Assembly (NCBI RefSeq): GCF_001701025.1
Contig: NZ_CP016793.1
Span: 2,852,001 to 2,916,000 of the forward strand
DNA length: 64,000 nucleotides
From: Lentzea guizhouensis
Lineage (GTDB): Bacteria > Actinomycetota > Actinomycetes > Mycobacteriales > Pseudonocardiaceae
Direction of reading: 5' to 3'
Each line of letters begins with the position of its first letter. The stretch's first letter is position 1. The position numbers and the translations under genes were made by a program. The notes beneath the pieces were generated by a model that saw nothing but the letters and a program-made list of their open reading frames with translations, ran no database searches and was not told the DNA's origin. Positions 16,441 to 25,529 of the stretch are shown here, one piece after another.

Positions 16441-16755
16441 GCCAGTGCCTCCTCGCCACCGCAGCGGGAGTTCCGCCGCGTTTCCGACTCGTGCTCTGCA
16501 TAAGGATTAGCAGCAAGCGCGCGGCCCTTCCCCAGGTCGCAGGACCCCCTGCGATCGACGGCGCCGACCGGTCGGTGACCGGTCGAACAGCGGTGCGGGG
16601 AGTTCGGTCCTACGGTGCTGCCGTCTGGGTGACGTTAAGCCGGATGGACGCACCAAAAGACCTGCTCACAGTGGGTGTGCCAGGCGTGGTGGCGAAACGG
16701 CGGCGAACGGCGCCGGCCACCGGCCGCCGACCGTTCACCGCGCCAGAACGACCAC
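16441..16755. other. 315-bp gene-free gap with GACCGGTC palindromes
   Basis: No ORF with coding character. It contains CGACCGGTCG (16565-16574) and GACCGGTC (16577-16584), two GACCGGTC palindromes 11 bp apart, plus an A/T-richer stretch near 16500-16512 that may hold the promoter of the 205-aa gene. The closely spaced palindromes could be a regulator site. Confidence 0.4.
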
Positions 16756-17568
16756 CTACATGATGATCACGGTCTTGCCGGGACCGTGACCTGCGAAAAC
16801 GTCGGCGGCATCGCGCAACGGCACCCGGCGGGCGATCGGCACCGACAGGTCCCCCGCCTGCACCATCGACGCCAGGCGGACGAGCATCTCCCGCGAGCCC
16901 TTCATGCCGAAGTTCTGCGCGTTGTCGCTGGACACGTAGTTCGTGTTGAACGCCAACGGCGCGTAGCGCGCGTTCGCCTCGAACGACGAACGGTCGGTGC
17001 TCACGAGGTCGATGAGCGCGTCGGCTTCGACCAGGGAGTCGCCCCGGCCGACGGGGATCACGTCCTTGCCCGCCGCACGGGCGATCTGCACGGCGAACGA
17101 CCCGACTCCGCCGTTCGGACCGATGACCACCACCGATTTCGCGTCACCCAACGACTCGACCAACTGCAACGCGGTCATGCCGGCGGTCGGCAATGCGGCG
17201 GCCACCGCGGGATCGAGGTCTTCCGGCAACGGCGCCAACACGTTCTGCGCCGGAACCGTGACGTACTCCGCATAAGTTCCGCCGCCGACGGGACGGTGGA
17301 AGAAGGTCCCGAAAATCCGCTCTCCCGAACCGACGACCTCACCCGCACCATCAGTTCCGGGAACCAACGGGAACCGGTGCTCTGCGGACTCCCGAAGCAT
17401 CCCGTTCACGACTTTGCGGTCGAACGGGTTCACGCTCGCCGCGAACATCCGCACCTTGAGCTCGTCCGGGCCCGCCTGCGGCTCGGGAAGCTCCACGAGC
17501 TGAAGCTCCGCACCGAAGTCCGCCGCCGCTATCCCCCACATGCCGACCCCCGAACGAGTGACAGACAT
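16756..17568 (-). CDS. Zinc-independent quinone oxidoreductase-like MDR protein, internally shortened
   Basis: 270 aa from ATG 17568 (alternative ATG 17541). MDR fold: ELPEPQAGPDELKVRMFAASVNPFDRKVV, PLVPGTDGAGEVVGSG, LPTAGMTALQLV and the Rossmann start VVVIGPNGGVGSFAVQIARAAG. After PVGRGDSLVEADALIDLVST it jumps to SSFEANARYAPLAFNTNYV. The usual block of roughly 30-40 residues holding the rest of the nucleotide-binding sheet (typically a GADxxxD region and a PGGRLV motif) is missing. Family members are usually 300-320 aa. The frame is intact, so this is an in-frame deletion or a compact subfamily. NADPH binding may be impaired. Confidence 0.7.
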   Translation of the reverse strand: MSVTRSGVGMWGIAAADFGAELQLVELPEPQAGPDELKVRMFAASVNPFDRKVVNGMLRESAEHRFPLVPGTDGAGEVVGSGERIFGTFFHRPVGGGTYAEYVTVPAQNVLAPLPEDLDPAVAAALPTAGMTALQLVESLGDAKSVVVIGPNGGVGSFAVQIARAAGKDVIPVGRGDSLVEADALIDLVSTDRSSFEANARYAPLAFNTNYVSSDNAQNFGMKGSREMLVRLASMVQAGDLSVPIARRVPLRDAADVFAGHGPGKTVIIM

Positions 17569-17607
17569 CACCTGTTGGATCAAGGAATCCGATACTGCCG
17601 TTCAACG

Positions 17608-17645
17608 AAAGAACCCCTCTCGCGATTCCGCGAGAGGGGTTCTTT
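17608..17645. terminator. Strong rho-independent terminator
   Basis: AAAGAACCCCTCTCGCG and CGCGAGAGGGGTTCTTT form a perfect 17-bp stem with a 4-nt loop, flanked by A and T runs, so it works in both directions. It separates the tRNA-Leu (transcribed leftward) from the quinone oxidoreductase gene. Confidence 0.85.
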
Positions 17646-17656
17646 CTGTCTATCGA

Positions 17657-17739
17657 TGGGCAAGGGGGGAGTTGAACCCCCACGTCCTTTCGGACACACG
17701 GACCTGAACCGTGCGCGTCTGCCATTCCGCCACTTGCCC
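17657..17739 (-). tRNA. tRNA-Leu (CAG)
   Basis: 83 nt without encoded CCA. On the minus strand the acceptor stem GGGCAAG pairs with CTTGCCC, discriminator A. The anticodon loop TTCAGGT gives CAG, reading CUG. It has the long variable arm of leucine tRNAs (GTGTCCGAAAGGACGT region) and TPsiC arm GGGGGTTCAACTCCCCC. The position next to fhaA matches the mycobacterial gene order. Confidence 0.95.
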
Positions 17740-17854
17740 CTGGAGACGAGAGGAACACTAGCACGCGTCCAAACCAGGTTCCTAATCGCCCCCTGTAGGC
17801 CGGGTCGTACCCGGATACGATCGGTACAGGAGACCGCCCGAGGGAGGAGCTGAC

Positions 17855-19078
17855 GTGGGCCTGCAACGCTTCGAGCGCAAGCTCGAGGGTCTGGTCGGCA
17901 ACACCTTCGCGCGCGTGTTCGGCGGCAACGTCGTGCCCCAAGAGGTGGCACAGGCGCTGCAACGGGAGGGTGACAGCAACATCCGCGAGCTCGCGGGTGG
18001 CAGACTGCTAGCCCCCAACCACTACGTCGTGCTCCTCGGCCCGCAGGACCATGAACGACTTGCCGGGGACGAGCAGGATGAACTACGCATCACCCAGCTT
18101 CTCGCGGAGGGCCTGCGAGAGCACCTGGAAGAGTCCGGATGGGATACCTATGGTGACGTCGTAGTCTCCCTGGAGCGCTCCGAGGCGCTGCACACCGGAC
18201 AGTTCCGAACCAGCTCGTCCGTCGACCCCGACGTGAAAGCGGCCAGCCGACGGTCAGCACCACCTCGCACCGCAGGAGACCGAGTCATGAGCCAGCCACC
18301 CGGCTACGGACAAGGACAGGGCCAGCCCGGCCACGACCCTTATGGTCAGCAGGGCGGCTACGACCAGGGTTACGGCCAGCAGCAGGGCTACGGCCAGCAG
18401 CAGGGCTACGACCAGGGCTACGGCCAACAGCAGCAAGGCGGTTACGACCAGGGCTACGGCCAGCAGGGCGGCGGCTACGGCGGCGGCCAGCAGGGCTATG
18501 ACCAGGGTTACGGCCAGCAGGGTTACGACCAGGGTTACGGCGGCCAGCAGCAGGGCTACGGCCAGCAGGGCTACGACCAGGGTTACGGCGGCGGCCAGCA
18601 GGGCGGCGGCTACGACCAGGGTTACGGCCAGCAGCAGGGCTACGGCCAGCAGGGCTACGACCAGGGTTACGGCGGCGCCCAGCCGGCCGGCGGTTACGAC
18701 CAGGGTTACGGCCAGCCGGCCGGTGGCTACGACCAGGGCTACAACCAGGGCGGATACGCCCCGCCGGCAGTGCAGGGCGGCAACCGCCAGCTCAACGCGA
18801 CGCTGCACCTCGACGACGGATCCAACCGGACGTACAACCTCAAGCAGGGTGGAAACGTCGTAGGACGTGGGCAGGAAGCCGACTTCCGCCTCCCCGACAC
18901 CGGTGTGTCCAGGCGCCACCTGGAAATCACCTGGGACGGGCACAGTGCGATGCTGGCTGATCTCGGTTCGACAAACGGCACCACGGTGAACGGCACGCCA
19001 GTGCAGACTTGGCAGCTCGCGGAAGGCGACGTCGTCCGCATCGGCCACTCGTCACTGGTCTTCCGCACCGCGGGCTAG
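17855..19078 (+). CDS. fhaA: FhaA: DUF3662 + Tyr/Gly/Gln-rich linker + FHA domain
   Basis: 407 aa, GTG preceded by AGGGAGGAG. Residues 1-125 are the DUF3662/GlnB-like N-terminal domain ([22 protein letters not shown]). Residues 148-305 are a low-complexity region of [14 protein letters not shown] repeats. Residues 312-405 are an FHA domain with [23 protein letters not shown] and GSTNGT, which binds phosphothreonine. In mycobacteria FhaA binds the pseudokinase domain of MviN and is a PknB target, tuning peptidoglycan precursor export. It heads the operon with fhaB, pstP, rodA, pbpA, pknA and pknB. The linker repeats are mirrored at DNA level (18340-18770). Confidence 0.95.
   Translation: MGLQRFERKLEGLVGNTFARVFGGNVVPQEVAQALQREGDSNIRELAGGRLLAPNHYVVLLGPQDHERLAGDEQDELRITQLLAEGLREHLEESGWDTYGDVVVSLERSEALHTGQFRTSSSVDPDVKAASRRSAPPRTAGDRVMSQPPGYGQGQGQPGHDPYGQQGGYDQGYGQQQGYGQQQGYDQGYGQQQQGGYDQGYGQQGGGYGGGQQGYDQGYGQQGYDQGYGGQQQGYGQQGYDQGYGGGQQGGGYDQGYGQQQGYGQQGYDQGYGGAQPAGGYDQGYGQPAGGYDQGYNQGGYAPPAVQGGNRQLNATLHLDDGSNRTYNLKQGGNVVGRGQEADFRLPDTGVSRRHLEITWDGHSAMLADLGSTNGTTVNGTPVQTWQLAEGDVVRIGHSSLVFRTAG
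18340..18770 (+). repeat. Tandem repeats inside fhaA linker
   Basis: Imperfect in-frame repeats built from GGCTACGACCAGGGTTACGGCC-like units (shown partly), 15-48 bp periods, encoding alternating GYDQGYG and QQQGYGQ blocks. The near identity at DNA level means that length can vary by slippage or recombination. Confidence 0.85.
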
Positions 19079-19129
19079 TGGTCGACACGGGCATCGGTCA
19101 GCAACTCAAGGCAGGAGCGGTTACAACCG

Positions 19130-19591
19130 GTGCAAGAGCTGGTGATGCAGCTGACCAGAGCGGGCTTCCTCGTGCTCCTCTGGCTCTTCGTGCTGGCCGC
19201 GCTACGTGTGGTCCGCTCTGATCTCTACGCAGCCTCAGGGCTCCGGGCGTCAGGTCTGCCCGGGTTCCGGAGGTCCGACAAGTCGGCGAGGGGCAGCAAG
19301 GCGCCGAGAACGCTCGTGGTCACCCACGGCGCGCTCACCGGCACCCGAATCTCACTCGACGGCCGGCCGATCCTGATCGGCCGCGCGGACGACTCGACTC
19401 TCGTGCTGGACGACGACTTCGCGTCGACCAGGCACGCGAGGCTGTCCATGCGCGGCACCGACTGGTACGTGGAAGACCTCGGCTCCACGAACGGCACCTA
19501 CCTAGACCGAGCCAAGGTCACCGCACCACTGCGCGTACCTCTCGGCACCCCGATCCGCATTGGCAAAACGGTGATCGAGCTGCGCTCATGA
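19130..19591 (+). CDS. fhaB: FhaB/FipA: membrane-anchored FHA protein
   Basis: 153 aa, GTG start (in-frame GTG/ATG alternatives within five codons). Residues 8-28 are a membrane helix (FLVLLWLFVLAALRVV). A short basic linker follows, then the FHA domain at 60-150 with LIGRADDSTLVLDDDFASTRHARL and LGSTNGTYLD. FhaB in mycobacteria (FipA) binds phosphorylated partners and links FtsZ with FtsQ under stress. Its stop overlaps the pstP ATG by 4 bp, so the reader of phosphothreonine and the eraser are co-translated. Confidence 0.95.
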   Translation: MQELVMQLTRAGFLVLLWLFVLAALRVVRSDLYAASGLRASGLPGFRRSDKSARGSKAPRTLVVTHGALTGTRISLDGRPILIGRADDSTLVLDDDFASTRHARLSMRGTDWYVEDLGSTNGTYLDRAKVTAPLRVPLGTPIRIGKTVIELRS

Positions 19592-20997
19592 CCTTGGTTC
19601 TTCGATACGCGGCCCGCAGCGACAGGGGCCTGGTCCGTTCCAACAACCAGGACTCCGTGTACGCGGGCCCCCGCCTGCTCGCAGTCGCCGACGGCATGGG
19701 TGGCCACGCCGCCGGCGAGGTCGCGAGCAAGGTCGTCATCGCCTCACTGGCCCACGTCGACGACGACGAGCCCGGCGACGACCTCCTCGGCAAGCTCCGC
19801 GACGCGGTCGCGGCCGGCAACGGCGCCATCTCCGAGCTGGTCGCGAGCGATCCCGACCTGGAGGGCATGGGCACCACGCTCACCGCTGTGCTCTTCGCGG
19901 GCAACCGGCTCGGCCTGGTGCACATCGGCGACTCGCGCGCGTACCTGCTGCGGGAAGGCTCGTTCGCGCAGATCACGCACGACGACACGTTCGTCCAGTC
20001 GTTGATCGACGAGGGCCGGATCACGCCGGACGAGGCGGCCACGCACCCGCAGCGCTCGTTGCTGCTGCGCGCGCTGACCGGGCACGACTTCGAGCCCAGC
20101 CTCACGGTGCGCGAGGCGCGGTCCGGCGACCGGTTCCTGCTGTGCTCGGACGGCCTGTCCGGCGTCGTCTCGCTGGAGACGCTGGACGAGGCGATCCGCA
20201 TCCCGGACCCGCAGGCCTGTGCCGACCGGATGATCGAGCTCGCCCTGAAGGGCGGCGGCCCCGACAACGTCACGGTGATCGTGGCGGACGTCGAGGACGT
20301 CGACTTCGGTGACGACTACCCGATCGTCGGTGGTGCGGCCGGTGACGGCAGCGAGGAGCACAACACCCCGCCGGACTCCGCGGCGTCACGGGCGAGCGCG
20401 CTCACCCAGCAGCGCCCGCCGATGCCGCAGCGGATGGAGGCACCACCGCCACCGCCGCAGGACCCGAAGCGCAAGAAGCGCAACACCCTCAAGGCGTTCG
20501 CGCTCATCTTCCTGCTGCTCGTCGTGGTCGGCGCGGCCGGAGTCGGCGGCAAGCTGTGGCTCAACACCCAGTTCTACGTCGGTGCGACCGAGGACGGCCA
20601 GGTCGCGATCTTCCGCGGTCTCAACGGCACCGTGCTCGGCTTCAAGCTGTCGTCGAAGGTCGAGGACTCGTGCCCGCCCGGCTCGTCGGGCTGCACGCCG
20701 ATCGCGGTGAACGACCTGCAGGAAGCGGGTCGCAAGACGATCACCGACGGCATCCGCAGCGACAACGGCATCGAAGGCGCGCGCGCCGCGGTCCGCATGC
20801 TGCGCACGGCGCACATGTTGCCGCTGTGCAAGGACACCTCGGCCTCGTCGAGCCCGACGTCGCCCACGACGCCGACGCCGCCCGCGAACGGTTCGCCCTC
20901 GCCGACGACCCCGCCGCCGTCGGGCAGCGAGACCACCGAGCCCTCGCTCACCTCGTCCGCGCAGAAGCCGGGCGTGGAATGCCGGGAGGGTCCGTAG
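19588..20997 (+). CDS. pstP: PstP: PP2C Ser/Thr protein phosphatase
   Basis: 469 aa. Residues 1-238 are the PP2C domain with VADGMGGH, GDSRAYLL, SDGLSG and PDNVTVIV carrying the metal-binding aspartates. A Pro-rich juxtamembrane segment (PPPPPPQDPKRKKR) follows, then a membrane helix at about 304-325 (AFALIFLLLVVVGAAG), a small exported domain with two Cys (CPPGSSGC) and a Pro/Ser/Thr-rich tail. It reverses PknA/PknB phosphorylation and is the only phosphatase in this operon. The next gene starts directly after its stop. Confidence 0.95.
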   Translation: MTLVLRYAARSDRGLVRSNNQDSVYAGPRLLAVADGMGGHAAGEVASKVVIASLAHVDDDEPGDDLLGKLRDAVAAGNGAISELVASDPDLEGMGTTLTAVLFAGNRLGLVHIGDSRAYLLREGSFAQITHDDTFVQSLIDEGRITPDEAATHPQRSLLLRALTGHDFEPSLTVREARSGDRFLLCSDGLSGVVSLETLDEAIRIPDPQACADRMIELALKGGGPDNVTVIVADVEDVDFGDDYPIVGGAAGDGSEEHNTPPDSAASRASALTQQRPPMPQRMEAPPPPPQDPKRKKRNTLKAFALIFLLLVVVGAAGVGGKLWLNTQFYVGATEDGQVAIFRGLNGTVLGFKLSSKVEDSCPPGSSGCTPIAVNDLQEAGRKTITDGIRSDNGIEGARAAVRMLRTAHMLPLCKDTSASSSPTSPTTPTPPANGSPSPTTPPPSGSETTEPSLTSSAQKPGVECREGP

Positions 20998-22473
20998 TTG
21001 AAGGGCGCACCCGCCCCGGCCGGGGACGGCTCACCAGTCGCATCGGTGGCGAACACCACGTCGCCAGGACTGCGACCGCCCACGCGGCGCGGCACCGAAC
21101 TGGTGATGCTCTCGTTCGCCGCCGGGCTCGTCACGCTGGCGCTGATCCTGGTCGAGCTGAACCAGGAACGCTCGCTGAGCCTGCGGATCCTGTGGCTGGG
21201 TCTCGCTTACCTCGGCCTGTTCGCCTGCGCGCACCTCGCCGTGCGCCGCTGGGCGCCCTACGCCGACCCGGTGATCCTGCCGTGCGTCGCGTTCCTGAAC
21301 GGGCTCGGCCTGGTGGTCATCCACCGGATCGACCTCGCCATGGAGGGCACCGTCTTCGACGACGGGTCGACGTGGGACCCGATGGCGTTCAAGCAGGTCA
21401 TCTGGACCGCGATCGGCTTGTTGCTGTTCGCGGCCACGCTGAAGTTCCTCACCGACCACCGCACCCTGGCGCGGTTCGGCTACACGTTCGGCCTGGCCGG
21501 GCTGGTCGCCCTGCTGCTGCCCGGTGTGCTGCCCGGCTTCATCGCGCCGACGATCAACGGCGCCAAGATCTGGCTGCGGATCGGCCCGTTCTCGATCCAG
21601 CCGGGTGAGTTCGCCAAGATCCTGCTGATGGTCTTCTTCGCCGCGTTCCTGGTGTCGAAGCGGGACCTCTTCACCACCGCGGGCCGCCGGTTCCTCGGCA
21701 TGGACCTGCCGCGTGCCCGCGACCTCGGCCCGCTGTTCGCGGCGTGGGGCGTGGCGGTCGCGGTCATGATCCTGCAGAAGGACCTCGGCTCCTCGCTGCT
21801 GTTCTTCGGCATCGTGCTGGTGCTGCTCTACGTCGCCACCGAGCGCGCCGCCTGGGTGGTGCTCGGCCTCGGCCTGTTCGCCGGCGGTGCCGTGATCGCG
21901 TGGAAGCTCTTCACGCACGTCCAGCAGCGCGTGGCGAACTGGTCGGACCCGATGGCCACCTACAACGAGGACGGCGGCGGCTACCAGATCGCGCAGTCGC
22001 TCTTCGGTCTGGCGACCGGTGGCATCGGTGGTGCCGGCCTCGGCGCCGGCCGGCCGGAGATGATCCCGGAGTCGAACACCGACTTCATCACCGCGGTGAT
22101 CGGTGAGGAGCTCGGGTTCGTCGGCTTCGCGGCACTGCTGCTGGTCTACATGGTCGTCGCGATGCGGGGCCTGCGCAGCGCCATCTCGGTGCGCGACAGC
22201 TTCGGCAAGCTGCTGGGCGGCGGTCTCGCGTTCGCCATGTGCTTCCAGGTGTTCATCGTCGTCGGCGGTGTCACCAAGTTGATCCCGATGACGGGCATCA
22301 CCGCCCCGTTCCTGTCCAAGGGCGGTTCATCGCTGCTCGCGAACTACGTCCTGATCGCGTTGCTCCTGCGGATCTCCGCGGCCGCGCGGGCCCCGCAGCG
22401 GGCTCCCAAGCCGAAGCCGCAGCAGCCGGCCATCGCCGACCAGCACACTGTGATGGTGGAGCGTCCGAAATGA
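20998..22473 (+). CDS. rodA: RodA/FtsW-type SEDS peptidoglycan glycosyltransferase
   Basis: 491 aa, TTG start abutting the pstP stop. About twelve membrane helices. SEDS signatures are visible: [51 protein letters not shown] and the C-terminal LPMTG-like [20 protein letters not shown]. RodA polymerises lipid II together with a class B PBP, here PbpA, whose gene overlaps by 4 bp. The N-terminal 40 residues are a Pro/Thr cytoplasmic extension. Essential for elongation-type wall synthesis in relatives. Confidence 0.95.
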   Translation: MKGAPAPAGDGSPVASVANTTSPGLRPPTRRGTELVMLSFAAGLVTLALILVELNQERSLSLRILWLGLAYLGLFACAHLAVRRWAPYADPVILPCVAFLNGLGLVVIHRIDLAMEGTVFDDGSTWDPMAFKQVIWTAIGLLLFAATLKFLTDHRTLARFGYTFGLAGLVALLLPGVLPGFIAPTINGAKIWLRIGPFSIQPGEFAKILLMVFFAAFLVSKRDLFTTAGRRFLGMDLPRARDLGPLFAAWGVAVAVMILQKDLGSSLLFFGIVLVLLYVATERAAWVVLGLGLFAGGAVIAWKLFTHVQQRVANWSDPMATYNEDGGGYQIAQSLFGLATGGIGGAGLGAGRPEMIPESNTDFITAVIGEELGFVGFAALLLVYMVVAMRGLRSAISVRDSFGKLLGGGLAFAMCFQVFIVVGGVTKLIPMTGITAPFLSKGGSSLLANYVLIALLLRISAAARAPQRAPKPKPQQPAIADQHTVMVERPK

Positions 22474-23945
22474 ACACACCGCTCCGCCGAGTCGGCTTCG
22501 CCATGATGGTGATGATCCTGCTGTTGCTGGGCAACGCCACGTGGGTGCAGGTCATCAACGCCGACGAGTGGCGCAAGAACCCGAACAACCGCCGGGTCCT
22601 CCTCGACGAGTACGGCCGCAAGCGCGGCCTGATCATGGCCGCCGACGGCATGGTCATCGCGGACGTCAAGGAGACGACGGACCGGCTGCGGTACCTGCGC
22701 ACCTACGCGGCACCCCAGGCGTACGCGCAGGTGACGGGGTACCTCTCGGTCACCTACGGCACCTCCGGCATCGAGCGTGCCGAGAACGACCTGCTCAACG
22801 GCTCCGACGACCGGCTGTTCACGCGCCGCGTCTCGGCGTTGATCACCGGCCGGGACCCGGTCGGCGGCAACGTGCAGCTGACGCTGGTGCCGAAGGTGCA
22901 GCAGGTCGCCTACGAGCAGCTGGCCGCGAAGGGCTTCCGCGGCTCGGTCGTGGCGATCAAGCCGGAAACCGGCGAGATCCTCGCGATGGTCAGCACGCCG
23001 TCCTACGACCCGAACCTGCTGGCGAGCCACGACTCGGCCCAGCAGCAGTCGGCGTGGAAGCAGCTCATCGCGGAGGGCAACGGCAACCCGTTGATCAATC
23101 GCGCGACCGGTGGCCTCTACCCGCCCGGTTCGACGTACAAGGTCGTCGTCGCGGCGGCGGCGCTGGCCGACGGCAAGACCAAGGAGTCGCAGTACACCGC
23201 CGCGGGTTCGGCCACGCCGACCGGCACCACCGTGCCGCTGCCGAACTTCAACGGCCAGCCGTGTGGTGGCGGTCAGACGGCGTCGATGGAGCTGGCGCTC
23301 GCCAAGTCGTGCAACACGGCGTTCGGCGAGATGGCCGAGCAGATCGGCAAGGCCAAGCTCAAGACGCAGTCGGACAAGTTCGGCTTCAACGACGACAACC
23401 TCCAGATCCCGCTGAACGTCGAGACCTCGACCCTCGGCGAGATCCCGGACAACCCCGCGCTCTGGCAGACCGGCATCGGCCAGCGCGACGTGCGCGTGAC
23501 GCCGCTGCAGAACGCGATGGTCGCGGCGACGATCGCCAACGGCGGCGAGCGGATGCAGCCGTACCTGGTGTCGAAGATCCTCGGTCCGGACCTGAAGGCG
23601 ATCGACGAGACCGACCCCGACGAGATCAACACCGCGATGAGCTCGGCCAACGCGGCCGCGCTGCGCGACATGATGGTCCAGTCGGAGATCAACACCGGTG
23701 GCGAGGGCAGGCTGGCGAACGTCCAGGTGGCGTCGAAGACCGGTACCGCCGAGGTCGGCGGCAGCCGGCAGCAGACAGAGGCACCGCACGCCTGGTACAT
23801 CGCGTTCGCGCCGGCGCAGAAGCCGGAGATCGCGATCGCGGTGATCGTCGAGAACGGTGGCGACCGCGGTCTCGGCGCCACCGGTGGCAAGGTGGCGGCG
23901 CCCATCGGCCGCGCGGTGATGAACACGTACCTGGCGGGTCGCTGA
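22470..23945 (+). CDS. pbpA: PbpA: class B penicillin-binding transpeptidase
   Basis: 491 aa. N-terminal membrane helix at residues 8-27. PBP dimerisation region ([34 protein letters not shown]), transpeptidase domain from about 170 with SxxK in PPGSTYKVV, SxN in AKSCNTAF and KTG in ASKTGTAEV. It cross-links peptidoglycan made by the co-encoded RodA. Start ATG overlaps the rodA stop; its own stop overlaps pknA by 3 bp. All three catalytic motifs are intact, so it should bind beta-lactams. Confidence 0.95.
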   Translation: MNTPLRRVGFAMMVMILLLLGNATWVQVINADEWRKNPNNRRVLLDEYGRKRGLIMAADGMVIADVKETTDRLRYLRTYAAPQAYAQVTGYLSVTYGTSGIERAENDLLNGSDDRLFTRRVSALITGRDPVGGNVQLTLVPKVQQVAYEQLAAKGFRGSVVAIKPETGEILAMVSTPSYDPNLLASHDSAQQQSAWKQLIAEGNGNPLINRATGGLYPPGSTYKVVVAAAALADGKTKESQYTAAGSATPTGTTVPLPNFNGQPCGGGQTASMELALAKSCNTAFGEMAEQIGKAKLKTQSDKFGFNDDNLQIPLNVETSTLGEIPDNPALWQTGIGQRDVRVTPLQNAMVAATIANGGERMQPYLVSKILGPDLKAIDETDPDEINTAMSSANAAALRDMMVQSEINTGGEGRLANVQVASKTGTAEVGGSRQQTEAPHAWYIAFAPAQKPEIAIAVIVENGGDRGLGATGGKVAAPIGRAVMNTYLAGR

Positions 23946-25474
23946 TGCTGACCACGGGCCAGCTCCTCGCCAACCGCTACCGCCTCACCAGGCGGATCGC
24001 GGTCGGTGGCATGGGCGAGGTCTGGGAGGCGGCCGACGACCGGCTCGACCGGCGGGTCGCCGTCAAGGTGCTCAAGGCGGAGCTCTCGGGTGACGCCGAG
24101 TTCCTGCACCGCTTCCGGGTGGAGGCCCGGATGACCGCGTCGCTCAACCACCCCGGCATCGCGTCGGTCCACGACTACGGCGAGACGGCGTCCGTCACCG
24201 ACGGGCCGGAGGACACCGCGTACCTGGTGATGGAGCTCGTCGAGGGCGAACCGCTCGCGACGATCATCTCCCGCGGCCGGCTCACCGCCGAGGTGACGCT
24301 GGACCTGCTGGAGCAGACCGGCAACGCGCTGCAGGCCGCGCACGAACGCGGACTGGTGCACCGGGACGTCAAGCCGGGCAACATCATGGTCACGCCGTCG
24401 GGCAAGGTGAAGATCACCGACTTCGGTATCGCGAAGGCCGTCGACGCCGCTCCCGTGACACGATCCGGCATGGTCATGGGCACCGCGCACTACATCGCTC
24501 CCGAGCAGGCGCTCGGCGGCGAGGCCGAACCGGCGAGCGACGTCTACTCGCTGGCCGTGTGCGGCTACGAATGCCTTGCGGGACACCGGCCGTTCCTGTC
24601 GGACAACGCGGTGACGGTCGCGATGATGCACATCCGCGACATCGCGCCGCCGTTGCCGCCGGACGTGCCGCCGGGTGCCCGCGCGTTGATCGAGGCGACG
24701 CTGGTGAAGGACCCGCGGCAGCGCTACCGCACCGGGGGCGAGTTCGCCGCGGCGGTCAGCGCGGTGCGGGTGGGTCAGCCGCTGCCGACGCCGTCTGGGT
24801 TCACCATGCCGCCGATCCCGCAGCAGGTGCTCCCCCAGCAGATGGCATCTCAGCAAGTGCCGCAGCAGTTGCCGCCCCAGCAGGTGCAGCAGCAGGTGGT
24901 TCCGCAGCAGCCGCCGCCCCAGGCGTCGCAGCCGTTGCCGGTGCCGCCGCCGATGCCGCACCACTCCGGCGGACAGCCGCGCGCGGGTACCCATCCGACG
25001 ATGCAACCGGTACAACAACCGGTGCAGCACACCGGAACGTTCGGCCCGATGCAGCCGCCACCCGCGAGAAACCGGGTGACCGTGTGGGTTATGGTCGCTC
25101 TTCTGGTGATTGCGCTGCTGGTGATCGGCGGGGTCGTCGTCTGGAAGCTGACCACCAGGACGAACGCCGGTGGCGGACAGAGCGGCTCGACGCAGACCAC
25201 GAGCAGCCCGAACGCGCCGGTGAACGGCCAGGAGAAGCCCGACTCGGCCGACCGGATCCCGGGCAACCCGGCGACCCGGATCGACGAGGACGACTACATC
25301 GGTCGAAGCGGCGACGAGGTCAGCACCGAACTGGCTGGCCACGGCCTCGACCCGAAGGTGCTGAGCCCGCAGGGCACGTCACCGGGAGACCTGGAGAAGT
25401 GCCGCGTCACCGCCATCGCGCCCACCGGCGACCTGTCGGCAGGCACGCAGGTGAAGGTGACGTGCCGGCCATGA
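23945..25474 (+). CDS. pknA: PknA: membrane Ser/Thr kinase with PASTA-like C-terminus
   Basis: 509 aa. Kinase domain residues 10-275: GGMGEVW glycine loop, VAVKVL lysine, [11 protein letters not shown] catalytic loop, DFGIAKAV and activation-loop threonines ([15 protein letters not shown]). A Gln/Pro-rich linker ([17 protein letters not shown]) leads to a membrane helix at about 382-402. The external end contains [22 protein letters not shown], which looks like a single PASTA-type unit with a C-terminal Cys. Mycobacterial PknA lacks external PASTA repeats. Substrates in relatives include division and wall enzymes. A 55-bp gap follows before pknB. Confidence 0.95.
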   Translation: MLTTGQLLANRYRLTRRIAVGGMGEVWEAADDRLDRRVAVKVLKAELSGDAEFLHRFRVEARMTASLNHPGIASVHDYGETASVTDGPEDTAYLVMELVEGEPLATIISRGRLTAEVTLDLLEQTGNALQAAHERGLVHRDVKPGNIMVTPSGKVKITDFGIAKAVDAAPVTRSGMVMGTAHYIAPEQALGGEAEPASDVYSLAVCGYECLAGHRPFLSDNAVTVAMMHIRDIAPPLPPDVPPGARALIEATLVKDPRQRYRTGGEFAAAVSAVRVGQPLPTPSGFTMPPIPQQVLPQQMASQQVPQQLPPQQVQQQVVPQQPPPQASQPLPVPPPMPHHSGGQPRAGTHPTMQPVQQPVQHTGTFGPMQPPPARNRVTVWVMVALLVIALLVIGGVVVWKLTTRTNAGGGQSGSTQTTSSPNAPVNGQEKPDSADRIPGNPATRIDEDDYIGRSGDEVSTELAGHGLDPKVLSPQGTSPGDLEKCRVTAIAPTGDLSAGTQVKVTCRP

Positions 25475-25529
25475 GCAAGACGAGAACCGAGATGGGAACA
25501 CCGTCGATGAGGAGCGGGACGAAGCACCG

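Noticed and set aside
18340..18770. CRISPR-like periodic repeats
   Set aside because: They are in-frame coding repeats of fhaA with no unique spacers.
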